From contig NZ_CP073760.1 of the NCBI RefSeq assembly GCF_018399035.1, forward strand, positions 3,104,001 through 3,168,000: a stretch of DNA of 64,000 nucleotides, read 5' to 3'. Below the pieces are notes generated by a model. The model did not search any database. It was given only the letters and a program-made list of their open reading frames with translations, and had not been told where the DNA came from. Made by a program: the position numbers and the translations under genes. The DNA is from Thiocapsa sp. GTDB lineage: Bacteria > Pseudomonadota > Gammaproteobacteria > Chromatiales > Chromatiaceae. Position 1 is the first letter of the stretch. Each line of letters begins with the position of its first letter. This document shows, in pieces, positions 47,020 to 56,159 of the stretch.

Positions 47020-48500
47020 GCCGCGCACCCGCTCCAACGGCTCGGAAACAAACTCTCGATCACCCCGGAGCGATGCAGCACGCCCACACCCAGCACATGA
47101 CCACGATAGCTCACGATGATCTGTCCCGTCGGCGTGGCGGCGCGCTGCTCGGGTGTCGGGGCGAAGATCTCGCGGCGCAGGTAGCGATCGCGCTGCTCGG
47201 TATCCAACGCGACACCGAAGCGCGTGACATCGCGCCCGAAGAGCAATGCACCGCCGGTACTGGGCTTGGGCGGCCGAACATTGGTGCGGTGGAAGAACAA
47301 GCCGCTGGACTCGGCCACCGGCACCGCGGGCGGCGCATGGTCGGCGGCCATCAGGTGCAAGCCACGTCGAGTTTGGCGGTTGGCGCGGTAGCCGGTCCAG
47401 TAATCCCCGCCCAGGCCGTACTTGTCGTCGAGACCGGCGAGCCATTCGGCAGCATCCGTGTCGTCGAGCCCCGCCGGCTCCGGCGTCGGCTCGGCGGGGC
47501 AGCTCGCATCCTTCTCCAGGATCGCCATGAAGAAGCCGCCGGTGTCCCGGTGATGGGGCCAGATCCTCAGACAGCTCGCCAGCTCGGGCGGAAGCTCCCG
47601 GCCGTTCCAATGGGTGACGCCCGGCGTCGCGATGAAACCCGGCACCGCTGCGGGCAGTAAGCGCAGCAGACCGGGGTGCTCGGCGAGGATGTCCGCCACC
47701 ACCAGCTCGTTCTCCTCCGGGGCGAAGGTGCAGGTGGAATAGAGGATGCGCCCGCCCGGGCGACAGCGCTGCACCGCCTTGCGCAGCAAGGCCCGCTGAC
47801 GCGGCCCCAGCCGAAGTGCACTGTTCGGATCGAGCCGGGGCAGCAAGGACGGCGTGCGCCGCAGCGTGCCCTCGCTCGAGCAGGGTGCATCCACCAGGAT
47901 GCGGTCGAACTGACCGCTTGCACTCGGCCAGTTGGCGCCGTCGGAGCAGGTGGTGGTGACGTTGACCACGCCGAGCCGGTCGAGATTGCCTTGGAGCGCC
48001 TTGATCCGCGCGTGGGCGATGTCGTTCGCGACGAGCGTCCCGCGATTGCCCAAGGCGAAGGCGATCTGCGCGGTCTTGCCGCCGGGTGCTGCGCAGAGAT
48101 CCAACACCCGCTGACCGGGCGCCAGGTCCATCAGCATCGCCGGCAGTTGCGAGACCTCCTCCTGTGCATGGGCCAGACCGGCGCAGTACCACCAGTTGCG
48201 GCCGGCCTTGGTCTCCTCGGGGAGTCGCAAGGCGCCGGGCAGGCCGGGCACGGGTTGCGCATCCAAACCCTGCTCGGCCAGCAGGTCGGCCAACGCGGCG
48301 ACCGAGATCCGCGTCGGGTTGGCCCAGATGCAGGGCGGCAGCGGCCGGCCGAGCGCCGCGGCGAAGGCGTCCCAATCGTCGACCAAGGTGCGATAACGGG
48401 CCAAGGGCGATGCGGCGATCTCCTCGGGCGTGATGAGCGCGTTCGCCTTCGCGCGCGAGAGACGCACGCTCTGGGGGCGTAATTCGGCGGTTTGAGTCAT
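47016..48500 (-). CDS. rsmF: 16S rRNA m5C methyltransferase, RsmF-like
   Basis: 494 residues. The NSUN/RsmB-type SAM domain has CAAPGGKT (near residue 135), the catalytic DAPCSSEG and the second Cys in STCTF. A C-terminal PUA-like part of about 180 residues, as in RsmF (YebU), is present. It methylates a cytosine of 16S rRNA. It is 10 bases downstream of the RimK-like gene, so both are probably one operon. The stop codon is inside palindromic element 7. Confidence 0.88.
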   Translation of the reverse strand: MTQTAELRPQSVRLSRAKANALITPEEIAASPLARYRTLVDDWDAFAAALGRPLPPCIWANPTRISVAALADLLAEQGLDAQPVPGLPGALRLPEETKAGRNWWYCAGLAHAQEEVSQLPAMLMDLAPGQRVLDLCAAPGGKTAQIAFALGNRGTLVANDIAHARIKALQGNLDRLGVVNVTTTCSDGANWPSASGQFDRILVDAPCSSEGTLRRTPSLLPRLDPNSALRLGPRQRALLRKAVQRCRPGGRILYSTCTFAPEENELVVADILAEHPGLLRLLPAAVPGFIATPGVTHWNGRELPPELASCLRIWPHHRDTGGFFMAILEKDASCPAEPTPEPAGLDDTDAAEWLAGLDDKYGLGGDYWTGYRANRQTRRGLHLMAADHAPPAVPVAESSGLFFHRTNVRPPKPSTGGALLFGRDVTRFGVALDTEQRDRYLRREIFAPTPEQRAATPTGQIIVSYRGHVLGVGVLHRSGVIESLFPSRWSGCAA

Positions 48501-48510
48501 CGGAGTCCAG

Positions 48511-49992
48511 TCAGCGTTTGCCGGAGCGCCGGCGGTCGAGTCGTGCCACGAATTCGCCGATCAAGCGGGCATAAAGTTGATCGCCCAGCACCAGGTCCTC
48601 GACCCCCGCATCCAGGCTCGGATTGTCGTTGACCTCGATCACGACCGGACCGGCCGGCGTCTCCTTGAGATCGACCCCATAGAGCCCGTCGCCGATCAGA
48701 TCGGCCGCCTTGAGCGCCGTCTTCATCACGGCGGGCGGGACGGCCTCGACCGGCAGGGTCTCGAACCCGCCCTGCTCGTGACGACCGTCGCTCTCGTGCT
48801 TGACGATCTGCCAATGATCTCCGCTCATCAGGTACTTACAGGCATAGAAGGGCTGGCGACCCAGGATGCCGATGCGCCAATCGAAAGGCGTGTAGAGATA
48901 CTCCTGGGCCAGGATCAGATCGGATTCCTTGAAGAGCTTGCCGGCGATCCGCGTCAACCCGGCGCGATCCTCCGCCCGGAAGACGCCGCGCGAGAAGGAC
49001 CCCTCCGGGATCTTGAGCACGATCGGGTAGCCGATCTGCTGCTCGGCCTCCATCAGATTCTCCTTGCGCAGCACCAGCGTCTTGGGCCGCGGGATGCGAT
49101 GCGCCGCCAGCAGCTCGGCGAGATAGACCTTGTTGGTGCAGCGCAGGATGGAGTCCGGGTCGTCGATGACGACCATGCCCTCGCTGTCGGCCTTCTTGGC
49201 GAAGCGGAAGGTGTGGTGACCGATTCGCGTGGTCTCGCGAATAAAGAGGGCGTCGTACTCCGCGAGCCGGCTGTAGTCCTTGCGCTGGATCAGCTCGACG
49301 TTGACCCCGAGCGACTTACCCGCCTTCACGAAGCGTTGCAGTGCCTTGCCGTCGGAGGGCGGCAGCTCCTCGGCCGGGTCGTGCAGCACGGCGAGGTCGT
49401 AGCGATAGGACAGGCGCGCGCGCGGTTGGCGCCAACGCTGCGACAGATAGCCCTCCAGCGCCGCAAACAGAGGTCCCTCCCCGTCCGCCGTCACCGCGGC
49501 GAGCGGCAGGGCCTTGATGGCCCCGATGCGCCAGGTGCCTTGGCGGCGAAACTCCACGCGCAGGATCGGGCAGCGGAAGGTCTCGAAGATCTCGCGCGCG
49601 AGCGGTTGCAGCTCCTTGACGTCGCACTGGCCGAAACAGATGGTCAGCTCGTAGGCGGTCGGGGCCAGTGCCGAGGTCTTGCGTCGCCCGAGCAGACGCT
49701 GCACCAGCCCGTCGAGCTCTTCGGTGGCCAGGCTGTAGAGCTCGCGACTGGAGAGCTCCTGGATGGTCCGCACGCTCGGGATGACCTTGTGACCCCGCGC
49801 CTCGGCGAGCAGCGAGCAATAATAGCCGACCGAGAGATAGCGATAGCTGCGGCACAGGTTGATGACCCGCAGATCGCGCTTGGATGCCAGCTCGCCGCCT
49901 GCAAGATAGTCGCGCGCGGTCACGACCGGCAGACGCGGAAAGCCCGGCTTCCAGTCGCCTTGCTGCTCCACCAACAACAGGTGCTCAGCCAT
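48511..49992 (-). CDS. RimK-like ATP-grasp ligase with N-terminal extension
   Basis: 493 residues. The C-terminal half (from about residue 195) is a RimK-type ATP-grasp: KIPEGSFSRGVF, LILAQEYLY and VVIEVNDNPSLDAGVED with the metal-binding Glu and Asn. The N-terminal 190 residues form a separate domain (RVINLCRSYRYLSVGYYCSLLAEARG) found in the RimK-like proteins that occur without the small RimK form. Such ligases add amino acids, often Glu, to a peptide or protein C-terminus or a small molecule. The target is unknown. A GNAT/C39-peptidase fusion is upstream in the same direction and rsmF-like is downstream. Confidence 0.88.
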   Translation of the reverse strand: MAEHLLLVEQQGDWKPGFPRLPVVTARDYLAGGELASKRDLRVINLCRSYRYLSVGYYCSLLAEARGHKVIPSVRTIQELSSRELYSLATEELDGLVQRLLGRRKTSALAPTAYELTICFGQCDVKELQPLAREIFETFRCPILRVEFRRQGTWRIGAIKALPLAAVTADGEGPLFAALEGYLSQRWRQPRARLSYRYDLAVLHDPAEELPPSDGKALQRFVKAGKSLGVNVELIQRKDYSRLAEYDALFIRETTRIGHHTFRFAKKADSEGMVVIDDPDSILRCTNKVYLAELLAAHRIPRPKTLVLRKENLMEAEQQIGYPIVLKIPEGSFSRGVFRAEDRAGLTRIAGKLFKESDLILAQEYLYTPFDWRIGILGRQPFYACKYLMSGDHWQIVKHESDGRHEQGGFETLPVEAVPPAVMKTALKAADLIGDGLYGVDLKETPAGPVVIEVNDNPSLDAGVEDLVLGDQLYARLIGEFVARLDRRRSGKR

Positions 49993-49993
49993 T

Positions 49994-50083
49994 TAAATCG
50001 CGCTCGTTCGTAGAGTAGGTGTCGCGTTGCATTTTGGTTCCGGGTTGATCCACACCAACGCGCCTCGGCACAGGCGCGATTCA
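49994..50083. repeat. Palindromic element copy 8, degenerate
   Basis: About 90 bp with arms TAAATCGCGCT and GGCGCGATTCA that pair imperfectly. It starts right before the RimK-like start codon, where it replaces the usual upstream sequence, so expression signals may lie within it. Confidence 0.55.
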
Positions 50084-50105
50084 AAAAATGAAAAAATAAA
50101 AATCC

Positions 50106-50190
50106 TAAACCGCGTCACTGCCGTCGTTGATCGGCGCTGATAAGTTTGAAATCGGATGCAAACATCTCATGTCCCACCGGACGCGGTTTA
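50106..50190. repeat. Palindromic element copy 9
   Basis: 85 bp with perfect 11-bp arms TAAACCGCGTC. It lies 7 bases after the stop of the GNAT/C39 gene. Together with copy 8 it separates that gene from the RimK-like gene. Confidence 0.85.
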
Positions 50191-50197
50191 GCGCGGT

Positions 50198-51466
50198 CTA
50201 GCAGGAGACGAGGACGACGGCCTGTAACCCGACCCGACCATACCGGGCCATCCGGCTGAATTCGTCGCGGCGAATCGGCATATCGATCGAGTCCAGCGTG
50301 GTCTCTCCGTTCTCGTAGTCGACATAGGGGTCGTGGACATAGACGAAGTGCTCGTCGAAGCCCGTGATCACGACCCAGTGCGGGAATTTCTCACGGTAGA
50401 TGCGGTAAGAGCTGATCAACACCAGGGGCACCGACCCCGCATCCCAGCGCTGCTGGAGATCGTCGACGCTGAGCGTGCCCGGGTGCACGGGGATGCCCAA
50501 GCGCTGCGCCTCGGCCAGCATGTCCTCGTGGACGAGTCGCATGACCTCCTTCTTCTCCAGGCTACGCACCGAGTCGACCAGCGGCACGCCCGGATCGTTC
50601 ACGAAGACCTCCACCGCGAAGCCACGGGACTGCGCGGACAGCGCCAGGCCCAGTGGGCCGCAGCCGCCGTGACCCGAGGTCATGAAGATGGTCGTGGACT
50701 CGCGCCAGATCCGCAGCTCCAAGGTTCGATTGAGCTCGAGGCTCGGCCGCAGCGCCTGCATCGCCATCATCAGCGACGAAGAGCCGCAGGTGAAATCGAG
50801 CGTCTGCTCGTAAAAGGGCACGCGCTTGAGCTCCGGCTTGAGACCGGGAGAGAGCGTCTTCTCGTACCGAAGCGCCTCCATGTGGTCTTCGTAGTAGTCC
50901 GAGAGCACACCGAAGCGCCGATAACCCGCGCTCTCGAACAGCGCCTGCGAGGCGAGGTTGTCGCGCCGGATCTCGAGGCGCATGTAGGCGCGCTCCTGCT
51001 CCCAGGCGGCCTCCTCCGCCGCCTCGACAAGGGCGCGACCGACCCCGCGGCCCCGCGCCTGTGCCGCGACCGCGATCGAATAGAGGCGCGCGACCGAGGT
51101 CGCCCGGCTGAAGAGCACCATGACGTACCCCAGCAGCGCACCTTCGGCATCCTCGGCGACCAGTGTGCGCGCCTGCGCACGGGTCAGCATGTAGCGGAAC
51201 TGGCGACGGGTCAGCCGGTCACTCTGGAAGCTCGCGCCTTCGAGCCGAAGCAGCGCGCCCATGTCGGCAAGCACCGCAGGGCGCAGGCGTACAGGCGGGG
51301 GCGCGGTGTCGCTGATCGGATCGGTGGACGCTGGATTGGACACGGCTTCGCTGACGGCGTGGGGACTGGCGGGCGCCGGAAAGGCGGGATAGAGTCGGCG
51401 AAATCTACAGGTCGCACAGGAAAATGCAAGGCGTCCGCGGTCGGCGCCATCGGATCGAATCCACAT
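50198..51466 (-). CDS. GNAT acetyltransferase fused to C39-like peptidase
   Basis: 422 residues. Residues about 60-205 form a GNAT domain (AVAAQARGRGVGRALVE is the acetyl-CoA loop). Residues 215-422 are a C39-like papain-fold: QTLDFTCGSSSLMMAM has the nucleophile Cys, and PHWVVITGFDEHFVYVHDP has His and Asp. Both catalytic sets look complete. The first 55 residues are not conserved, so the true start may be a later GTG. With the RimK-like gene it forms a probable functional pair. Confidence 0.85.
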   Translation of the reverse strand: MWIRSDGADRGRLAFSCATCRFRRLYPAFPAPASPHAVSEAVSNPASTDPISDTAPPPVRLRPAVLADMGALLRLEGASFQSDRLTRRQFRYMLTRAQARTLVAEDAEGALLGYVMVLFSRATSVARLYSIAVAAQARGRGVGRALVEAAEEAAWEQERAYMRLEIRRDNLASQALFESAGYRRFGVLSDYYEDHMEALRYEKTLSPGLKPELKRVPFYEQTLDFTCGSSSLMMAMQALRPSLELNRTLELRIWRESTTIFMTSGHGGCGPLGLALSAQSRGFAVEVFVNDPGVPLVDSVRSLEKKEVMRLVHEDMLAEAQRLGIPVHPGTLSVDDLQQRWDAGSVPLVLISSYRIYREKFPHWVVITGFDEHFVYVHDPYVDYENGETTLDSIDMPIRRDEFSRMARYGRVGLQAVVLVSC

Positions 51467-51521
51467 CTTCCTCGGGCGACGGACCCGAGCATCAGGAACG
51501 ATTCAAAAACAACCGAAACAC

Positions 51522-51636
51522 GTAGGATGGGTAGAGCGAAGCGAAACCCATCCAGCCCACGTCAAGGGCATCGGACCGAAACCCGGCAACGCCGCGGTTT
51601 GGAGGATGGGTTTCGCTGCCGCTCTACCCATCCTAC
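51522..51636. repeat. GTAGGATGGGTAGAGCG inverted repeat
   Basis: The left arm at 51522-51552 and the right arm at 51603-51636 are complementary over about 32 bases, with a 50-base spacer. This sequence type is a dispersed repeat in many gammaproteobacteria. It fills most of the gap before argE. Confidence 0.75.
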
Positions 51637-51701
51637 GCGTAGATCGAGGTGTTCACTTTGTATCTGAATCGTCACTCAGTCTCAATGCAGCGGAGCACGC
51701 C

Positions 51702-52856
51702 ATGTCCAGTCAGGCCCCGGCCCTCACCACCATGCTCGAAGGGCTGATCGGCACCCTGTCGGTCAGCAGCGTCACGCCCGCCTTCGACCACAGCAACCGG
51801 GCGGTGATCGATCTGTTGGCCTCCTGGCTGGAGTCGGCCGGCTTCCGCGTCGAGATCCTGCCGCTGCCGGGGCAACCGGATAAGGCCAATCTGCTGGCTA
51901 CGCTCGGCAGCGGGCCCGGCGGTCTGGTGCTGTCGGGACACACCGACACGGTCCCCTTCGACGCCCATCTCTGGACCCACGATCCGCTCAAGCTGACCGA
52001 AGCGGAGGGGCGCCTCTACGGGCTCGGCACCTCCGACATGAAGTCCTTTCTGGCGCTGGCGATCGAGGCCGCACGCGGCTTGACCGCGACCGATCTTGGA
52101 CAGCCCCTGATGATCCTGGCGACCGCGGACGAGGAGTCCGCGATGCACGGCGCTCGCGCCCTGGTGGAGGCCGGACGGCCACTCGGGCGCTATGCGGTGA
52201 TCGGCGAGCCGACCGGTCTGCGGCCGGTGCGTCTGCACAAAGGCGTCATGGGCGAGTCGATTCGCTTGGTCGGGCGCAGCGGCCACGCCAGCGACCCCTC
52301 GCTCGGCAACAACGCCTTGGACGGCATGTACGAGGTCATGGGCGCCCTGATGGCGTGGCGCTCGGAGCTCGCGGACAGCCACCGGCACCCGGACTTCAAG
52401 ATCCCGCATCCGACCCTGAATCTCGGCCACATCCACGGGGGCGACAACCCCAATCGGATCTGCGGCGAGTGCGAGCTGCATGTCGACATGCGTCTCCTGC
52501 CCGGCCTGAGCGCCACCGACGTGCGCGCGGAGCTGAGCCGACGGGTCGCGACCGTTGCCGACCGACGCGGGCTCGCCTGGTTCGTCGAGCCCTTGTTCGA
52601 GGCCATCCCCCCGGCCGAGACGCCCGCCGGCTCGGCGATCGTGCGCGTCGCCGAGGGGCTGACCGGCCACACCGCCGAGGCGGTGAATTTCGGCACCGAG
52701 GCGCCCTTCCTCAACCAGCTCGGGATGGAGACCATCGTGCTCGGCCCTGGCGATATCGCTCAAGCCCATCAACCGGACGAGTATCTGGAGCTGGATCGGA
52801 TCAGACCGACGCTCGATCTCTTGCGGGCCCTGATCCAGCGTTTCTGTCTACGTTAA
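51702..52856 (+). CDS. argE: Acetylornithine deacetylase ArgE
   Basis: 384 residues, M20 peptidase family. Metal motifs are SGHTDTVP (near residue 80), GLGTSDMK (near residue 111), DEES (near residue 145) with the general base Glu, and IGEPT. The segment GRSGHASDPSLGNNA marks the dimer domain. It removes acetyl from N-acetylornithine in arginine synthesis; argH lies 7 kb on. The start at 51702 has GGAG upstream. The stop TAA is the first triplet of element copy 10. Confidence 0.95.
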   Translation: MSSQAPALTTMLEGLIGTLSVSSVTPAFDHSNRAVIDLLASWLESAGFRVEILPLPGQPDKANLLATLGSGPGGLVLSGHTDTVPFDAHLWTHDPLKLTEAEGRLYGLGTSDMKSFLALAIEAARGLTATDLGQPLMILATADEESAMHGARALVEAGRPLGRYAVIGEPTGLRPVRLHKGVMGESIRLVGRSGHASDPSLGNNALDGMYEVMGALMAWRSELADSHRHPDFKIPHPTLNLGHIHGGDNPNRICGECELHVDMRLLPGLSATDVRAELSRRVATVADRRGLAWFVEPLFEAIPPAETPAGSAIVRVAEGLTGHTAEAVNFGTEAPFLNQLGMETIVLGPGDIAQAHQPDEYLELDRIRPTLDLLRALIQRFCLR

Positions 52857-52939
52857 ACCGCGCCAGCTCCGACAGTTATCGGAGCTGGCACGGCCAAGCC
52901 AATCCAACAAACGACGCATACCGCACCCGGCGCGGTTTA
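52854..52939. repeat. Palindromic element copy 10
   Basis: 86 bp with perfect 11-bp arms TAAACCGCGCC and an inner hairpin (CAGCTCCGACAG/ATCGGAGCTGG). It supplies the argE stop codon. The right end is shared with copy 12. Confidence 0.85.
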
Positions 52940-52957
52940 GGCATCTGAAGAAAGCAC

Positions 52958-53350
52958 ATGCGTTGGAAGAACGGCAGGCGGAGCGAGCATGTGGAGGACC
53001 GCCGCGGCGGCGATGTCGGCGACAACCCGTTCGGCGGACGGCGCCCGCTCGGCGGCGGGCTCGGGGGTCTGATCCTGGTGGTCGTCTTGTTGCTTCCGGG
53101 GGTGGACCCGAGCCTTCTCCTGATCGAAGGCGGGTTGGGGCCGATTCAGGAGACCTCCCGGGCGCCGAGCGGCCACGCACCCTAAGGTGATCCATTCAGC
53201 TCCGGTCAGCCCGAGATCAGAACCCCGAGCGCGGCCGTCGAGGACGCGCTCGCCGACGTCGTCGCCGTGGTCCTGGCGGTCACCGAGGACCCCCGGGGCG
53301 CTTTGCGGAAACACCGCGGTTTTCCGGGAGCGCCACAGGGGACACAATAG
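52958..53350 (+). pseudogene. ypfJ-type neutral zinc metallopeptidase remnant
   Basis: The first 60 codons (MRWKNGRRSEHVEDRRGG, then a Gly-rich part and GGLILVVVLLLPG) are the N-terminus of the YpfJ/KPN_02809 family. After a stop or frame change near 53185, a second piece near 53237-53350 reads VEDALADVVAVVLAVTEDP, another YpfJ segment, before ending at TAG. The HExxH catalytic part and the C-terminal two thirds are absent. Not functional. Confidence 0.75.
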
Positions 53351-53386
53351 GCGCCCCGACGCCAACGGACAACCACCCCCGGCAGG

Positions 53387-54862
53387 ATGAACCCACTCAA
53401 GCGCCTTGCCTCCCAGACTGCCGTCTACGGCCTCAGCAGCATCGTCGGCCGGTTCCTGAACTATCTGTTGGTGCCGCTCTACACCTACACCTTCGCACCG
53501 GCGGAGTACGGCGTGGTCGCCGAGTTCTACGCCTACATGGGCTTCTTCGCGGTGCTGCTGGTGTTCGGGTTGGAGACCGGCTTCTTCCGGTTCCGCGCCG
53601 GCGGCGAGCATGCGCCGGATATCGTCTTCGCGACCGTGCTGCGCTTCCTGGTGCTGATCAACGCTGCGTTTCTGCTCGCGGCCTATCTTTGGCAGCAACC
53701 CATCGCCGACCTGCTGCGCCACGCGGCGAATCCCCAGTACATCTGGTGGACGGCGGCGATCATCGCGATGGACTCGGTGGGTGCCGCCGCCTTCGCCCGA
53801 CTCCGGGCCGAGGAGAAGGCGCTGCAGTTCGTCGGGGTCAAGCTGATCGAGATCGGCGCCAATATCGGGCTCAACCTCTTCTTCATCTTGCTGTGTCGAC
53901 AGGCATTCGAGACCGATCCCGACTCCGTCTTCGGCCGGCTCTGGAATCCGGAGATCGGGATCGGTTACGTCTTTCTGGCCAACCTGGCGGCAAGTGCACT
54001 GAAACTCGTGCTGCTCACCCCGCAGTTCCGTGCGGGTCTCGCCGGCTTCGACGCCGCGCTGTTTCGCCGCATGATCCGCTATTCGCTGCCGATGGTCGTC
54101 ATCGGTCTCGCCGGCATCGTCAACGAAACACTCGACCGCGCCGCGCTCAAGTACCTGCTGCCCTACGACGACGCCGAGAACATGGCCCAGCTCGGCATCT
54201 ACAGCGCCTGCTACAAGCTCTCGATCCTGATGATGTTGTTCATCCAAGCCTTTCGCTATGCCGGCGAGCCCTTCTTCTTCGCCTATGCCAAGGAACGGGA
54301 CGCAAAGGAGGTCTATGCGCTGGTGCTGACCTGGTTCGTGATCTTCTGCGTCTTCATCTTCCTGCTGGTGACGCTCTACCTGGATCTCTTCCAGTATTTC
54401 GTCGGCGCGGACTATCGCGAAGGACTGCATGTGGTGCCCGTGCTGCTGCTCGCGAACCTATTGCTCGGTGTCTACGTGAACCTGTCGATCTGGTACAAGC
54501 TGACCGACCGCACCCTGCTCGGCGCGGGCGTCGCCCTCATCGGCGCACTCATTACCATCGTCGCCCTCTGGCTCCTGGTGCCGGTCTATGGCTACGAAGG
54601 CGCGGCCTGGGCGCATCTCATCTGCTACAGCACGATGGTGCTGATCTCCTACCTGCTCGGCCGGCGCTTCTATCCCGTACCCTATGATCTGCGACGTGTG
54701 ATCGGCTACATCGCACTGGGTCTCGCCCTCTACGCCGGCCACCAAGCGCTGGTCGAGCAGCTCGGCTGGAACAGTTCGCTCAGCGCGACGATGCTGATGG
54801 CCGGCTATCTCGCGCTGGTCCTGGTGATCGACGGGCGGCGGCTGCGGCGAGCCGCGCACTGA
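53387..54862 (+). CDS. Polysaccharide flippase (Wzx/MATE-type)
   Basis: 491 residues, about 14 membrane helices. It starts MNPLKRLASQTAVYGLSSIVGR, typical of the lipopolysaccharide/O-unit flippase branch of the MOP superfamily, and has GGEHAPDI and PMVVIGLAGIVNETLDR. It is thought to move lipid-linked sugar units across the inner membrane. No other polysaccharide gene is adjacent. The 3' end overlaps the convergent AlbA gene by 83 bases. Confidence 0.88.
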   Translation: MNPLKRLASQTAVYGLSSIVGRFLNYLLVPLYTYTFAPAEYGVVAEFYAYMGFFAVLLVFGLETGFFRFRAGGEHAPDIVFATVLRFLVLINAAFLLAAYLWQQPIADLLRHAANPQYIWWTAAIIAMDSVGAAAFARLRAEEKALQFVGVKLIEIGANIGLNLFFILLCRQAFETDPDSVFGRLWNPEIGIGYVFLANLAASALKLVLLTPQFRAGLAGFDAALFRRMIRYSLPMVVIGLAGIVNETLDRAALKYLLPYDDAENMAQLGIYSACYKLSILMMLFIQAFRYAGEPFFFAYAKERDAKEVYALVLTWFVIFCVFIFLLVTLYLDLFQYFVGADYREGLHVVPVLLLANLLLGVYVNLSIWYKLTDRTLLGAGVALIGALITIVALWLLVPVYGYEGAAWAHLICYSTMVLISYLLGRRFYPVPYDLRRVIGYIALGLALYAGHQALVEQLGWNSSLSATMLMAGYLALVLVIDGRRLRRAAH

Positions 54863-56159
54863 TCAGCCCCGTTCCGACTGCGCCTCGGCCCGGAACCCTC
54901 TCGGCTCCAGCGGCGGCCGTGTCGGCGGGTCCCGGTGCGGCAAAGATCGTCAGCAGCAGCTCCATGTCATCGATGTTCCTGTACTCGGGCCAGCGACCCG
55001 ACAGTGCATGGCTGCGATCCAGGATCAGCCGCACGCCGGCACCCCGCCGGTCCATCAACTGGTTCTTGCCGAACAGCGGATCTTCGACCGGAAAGTAGCG
55101 GGCGAACAGGCTTGCGATGACCTCGTTGCGGGGGGCCGAGATGGCTGTCATGGACTCGATGGTCATGGAATTGGGCAGCTCGCCGGGGGTGAACAGCTCC
55201 AGCCGGTCCGCATACAGGAAGAGACGAATGCGCTGGGCGTGGCGGGAATAGTCCCGGTGTGCGACGGCGTTGACGATGGCCTCGAACACCGCGGCCAGAT
55301 CGTATTGTGGATAGTCGATACGCCCCATGGGCTTGCGCGCCGGGGTGCGCATGTTGCGGCGCACGAAATGGACCGCGTCCTGGATCTGGCGGTCCAGCGG
55401 TCCCTGGATCTCCTGCGCATCCACCTGTTCAGCCGGATCATTCACCAGCCCTGAGTGGGCCACCGCGATGAGCTCGGCATTGCGAAGCCAGCGCTGGGGC
55501 GCCAGCGTACACAGCAGCACCCCGGCCACCGTCGGGACCAGCGCACCCTCTGCCGCCGTCAGCAGGTGCAGACGCTTGAGCTGGGTTGGCGCATCGCCTT
55601 CCCCGGCGCGTGTGAAGCGATTGACCAACAGCGGGTCGAGGTCGTCGAGCGTGGTAGCGGGCACCGCCTGCTCTTCGAAGCGGATCAGCCTGGCCTGGCT
55701 GCGCTGCTGGAACAGCCGCGCCAGGGTATCGGGCGCGAGCTTGCGCTTGGCATGCCCCACCCGCCTGAAATAGCCGTTGGCGCTCTCGTGGACCCAGAGG
55801 CTTCGCGGCACCTCAACCAGGATCACCGCCCGCGCAGCGCCCTCGGCGTCCGACAGCTCCAGATGCCGCGTCAAGATATCCAAGGGCGGTCTGATCCGGT
55901 CGTTGCAAATGGCCGTGAGCCAGGCCTCCACCGCGTCTATGTGCTCCGGCGGAATCCCGGTGATGGACTTGGTCTTGTCGTCCACCCCGAGCACCAGGGT
56001 TCCGCCGCCGGCATTCCCGAGGGCCGCCAACTCATCCGATAGGCCGTCCGCATGGGGCTCGGTGACCTTGCCGGCGGGACTCACCGCAACGCGCTTCAGC
56101 TCAAGCGTCGAATCCTCGCCAAGGCGGATGCGCTGCATCAGTTGTGCAATGCCGATCAT
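54780..56159 (-). CDS. AlbA_2/divergent-AAA_4 ATP-binding regulator
   Basis: 459 residues from the ATG at 56159 (GGAGG upstream). The N-terminal AlbA_2 domain (residues 15-130) has GEDSTLELKR, GNAGGGTLVLGVDD and GYFRRVGHAKRKL. The middle part holds HATPase_c_4-like segments (FEAIVNAVAHRDYSR, DRLELFTPGELPN). These proteins are DNA-associated regulators or defence-linked proteins of uncertain role. The last 45 residues, rich in Ala/Pro/Arg, read antisense to the flippase and are probably a read-through tail. Confidence 0.85.
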   Translation of the reverse strand: MIGIAQLMQRIRLGEDSTLELKRVAVSPAGKVTEPHADGLSDELAALGNAGGGTLVLGVDDKTKSITGIPPEHIDAVEAWLTAICNDRIRPPLDILTRHLELSDAEGAARAVILVEVPRSLWVHESANGYFRRVGHAKRKLAPDTLARLFQQRSQARLIRFEEQAVPATTLDDLDPLLVNRFTRAGEGDAPTQLKRLHLLTAAEGALVPTVAGVLLCTLAPQRWLRNAELIAVAHSGLVNDPAEQVDAQEIQGPLDRQIQDAVHFVRRNMRTPARKPMGRIDYPQYDLAAVFEAIVNAVAHRDYSRHAQRIRLFLYADRLELFTPGELPNSMTIESMTAISAPRNEVIASLFARYFPVEDPLFGKNQLMDRRGAGVRLILDRSHALSGRWPEYRNIDDMELLLTIFAAPGPADTAAAGAERVPGRGAVGTGLISARLAAAAARRSPGPARDSRPSASSR

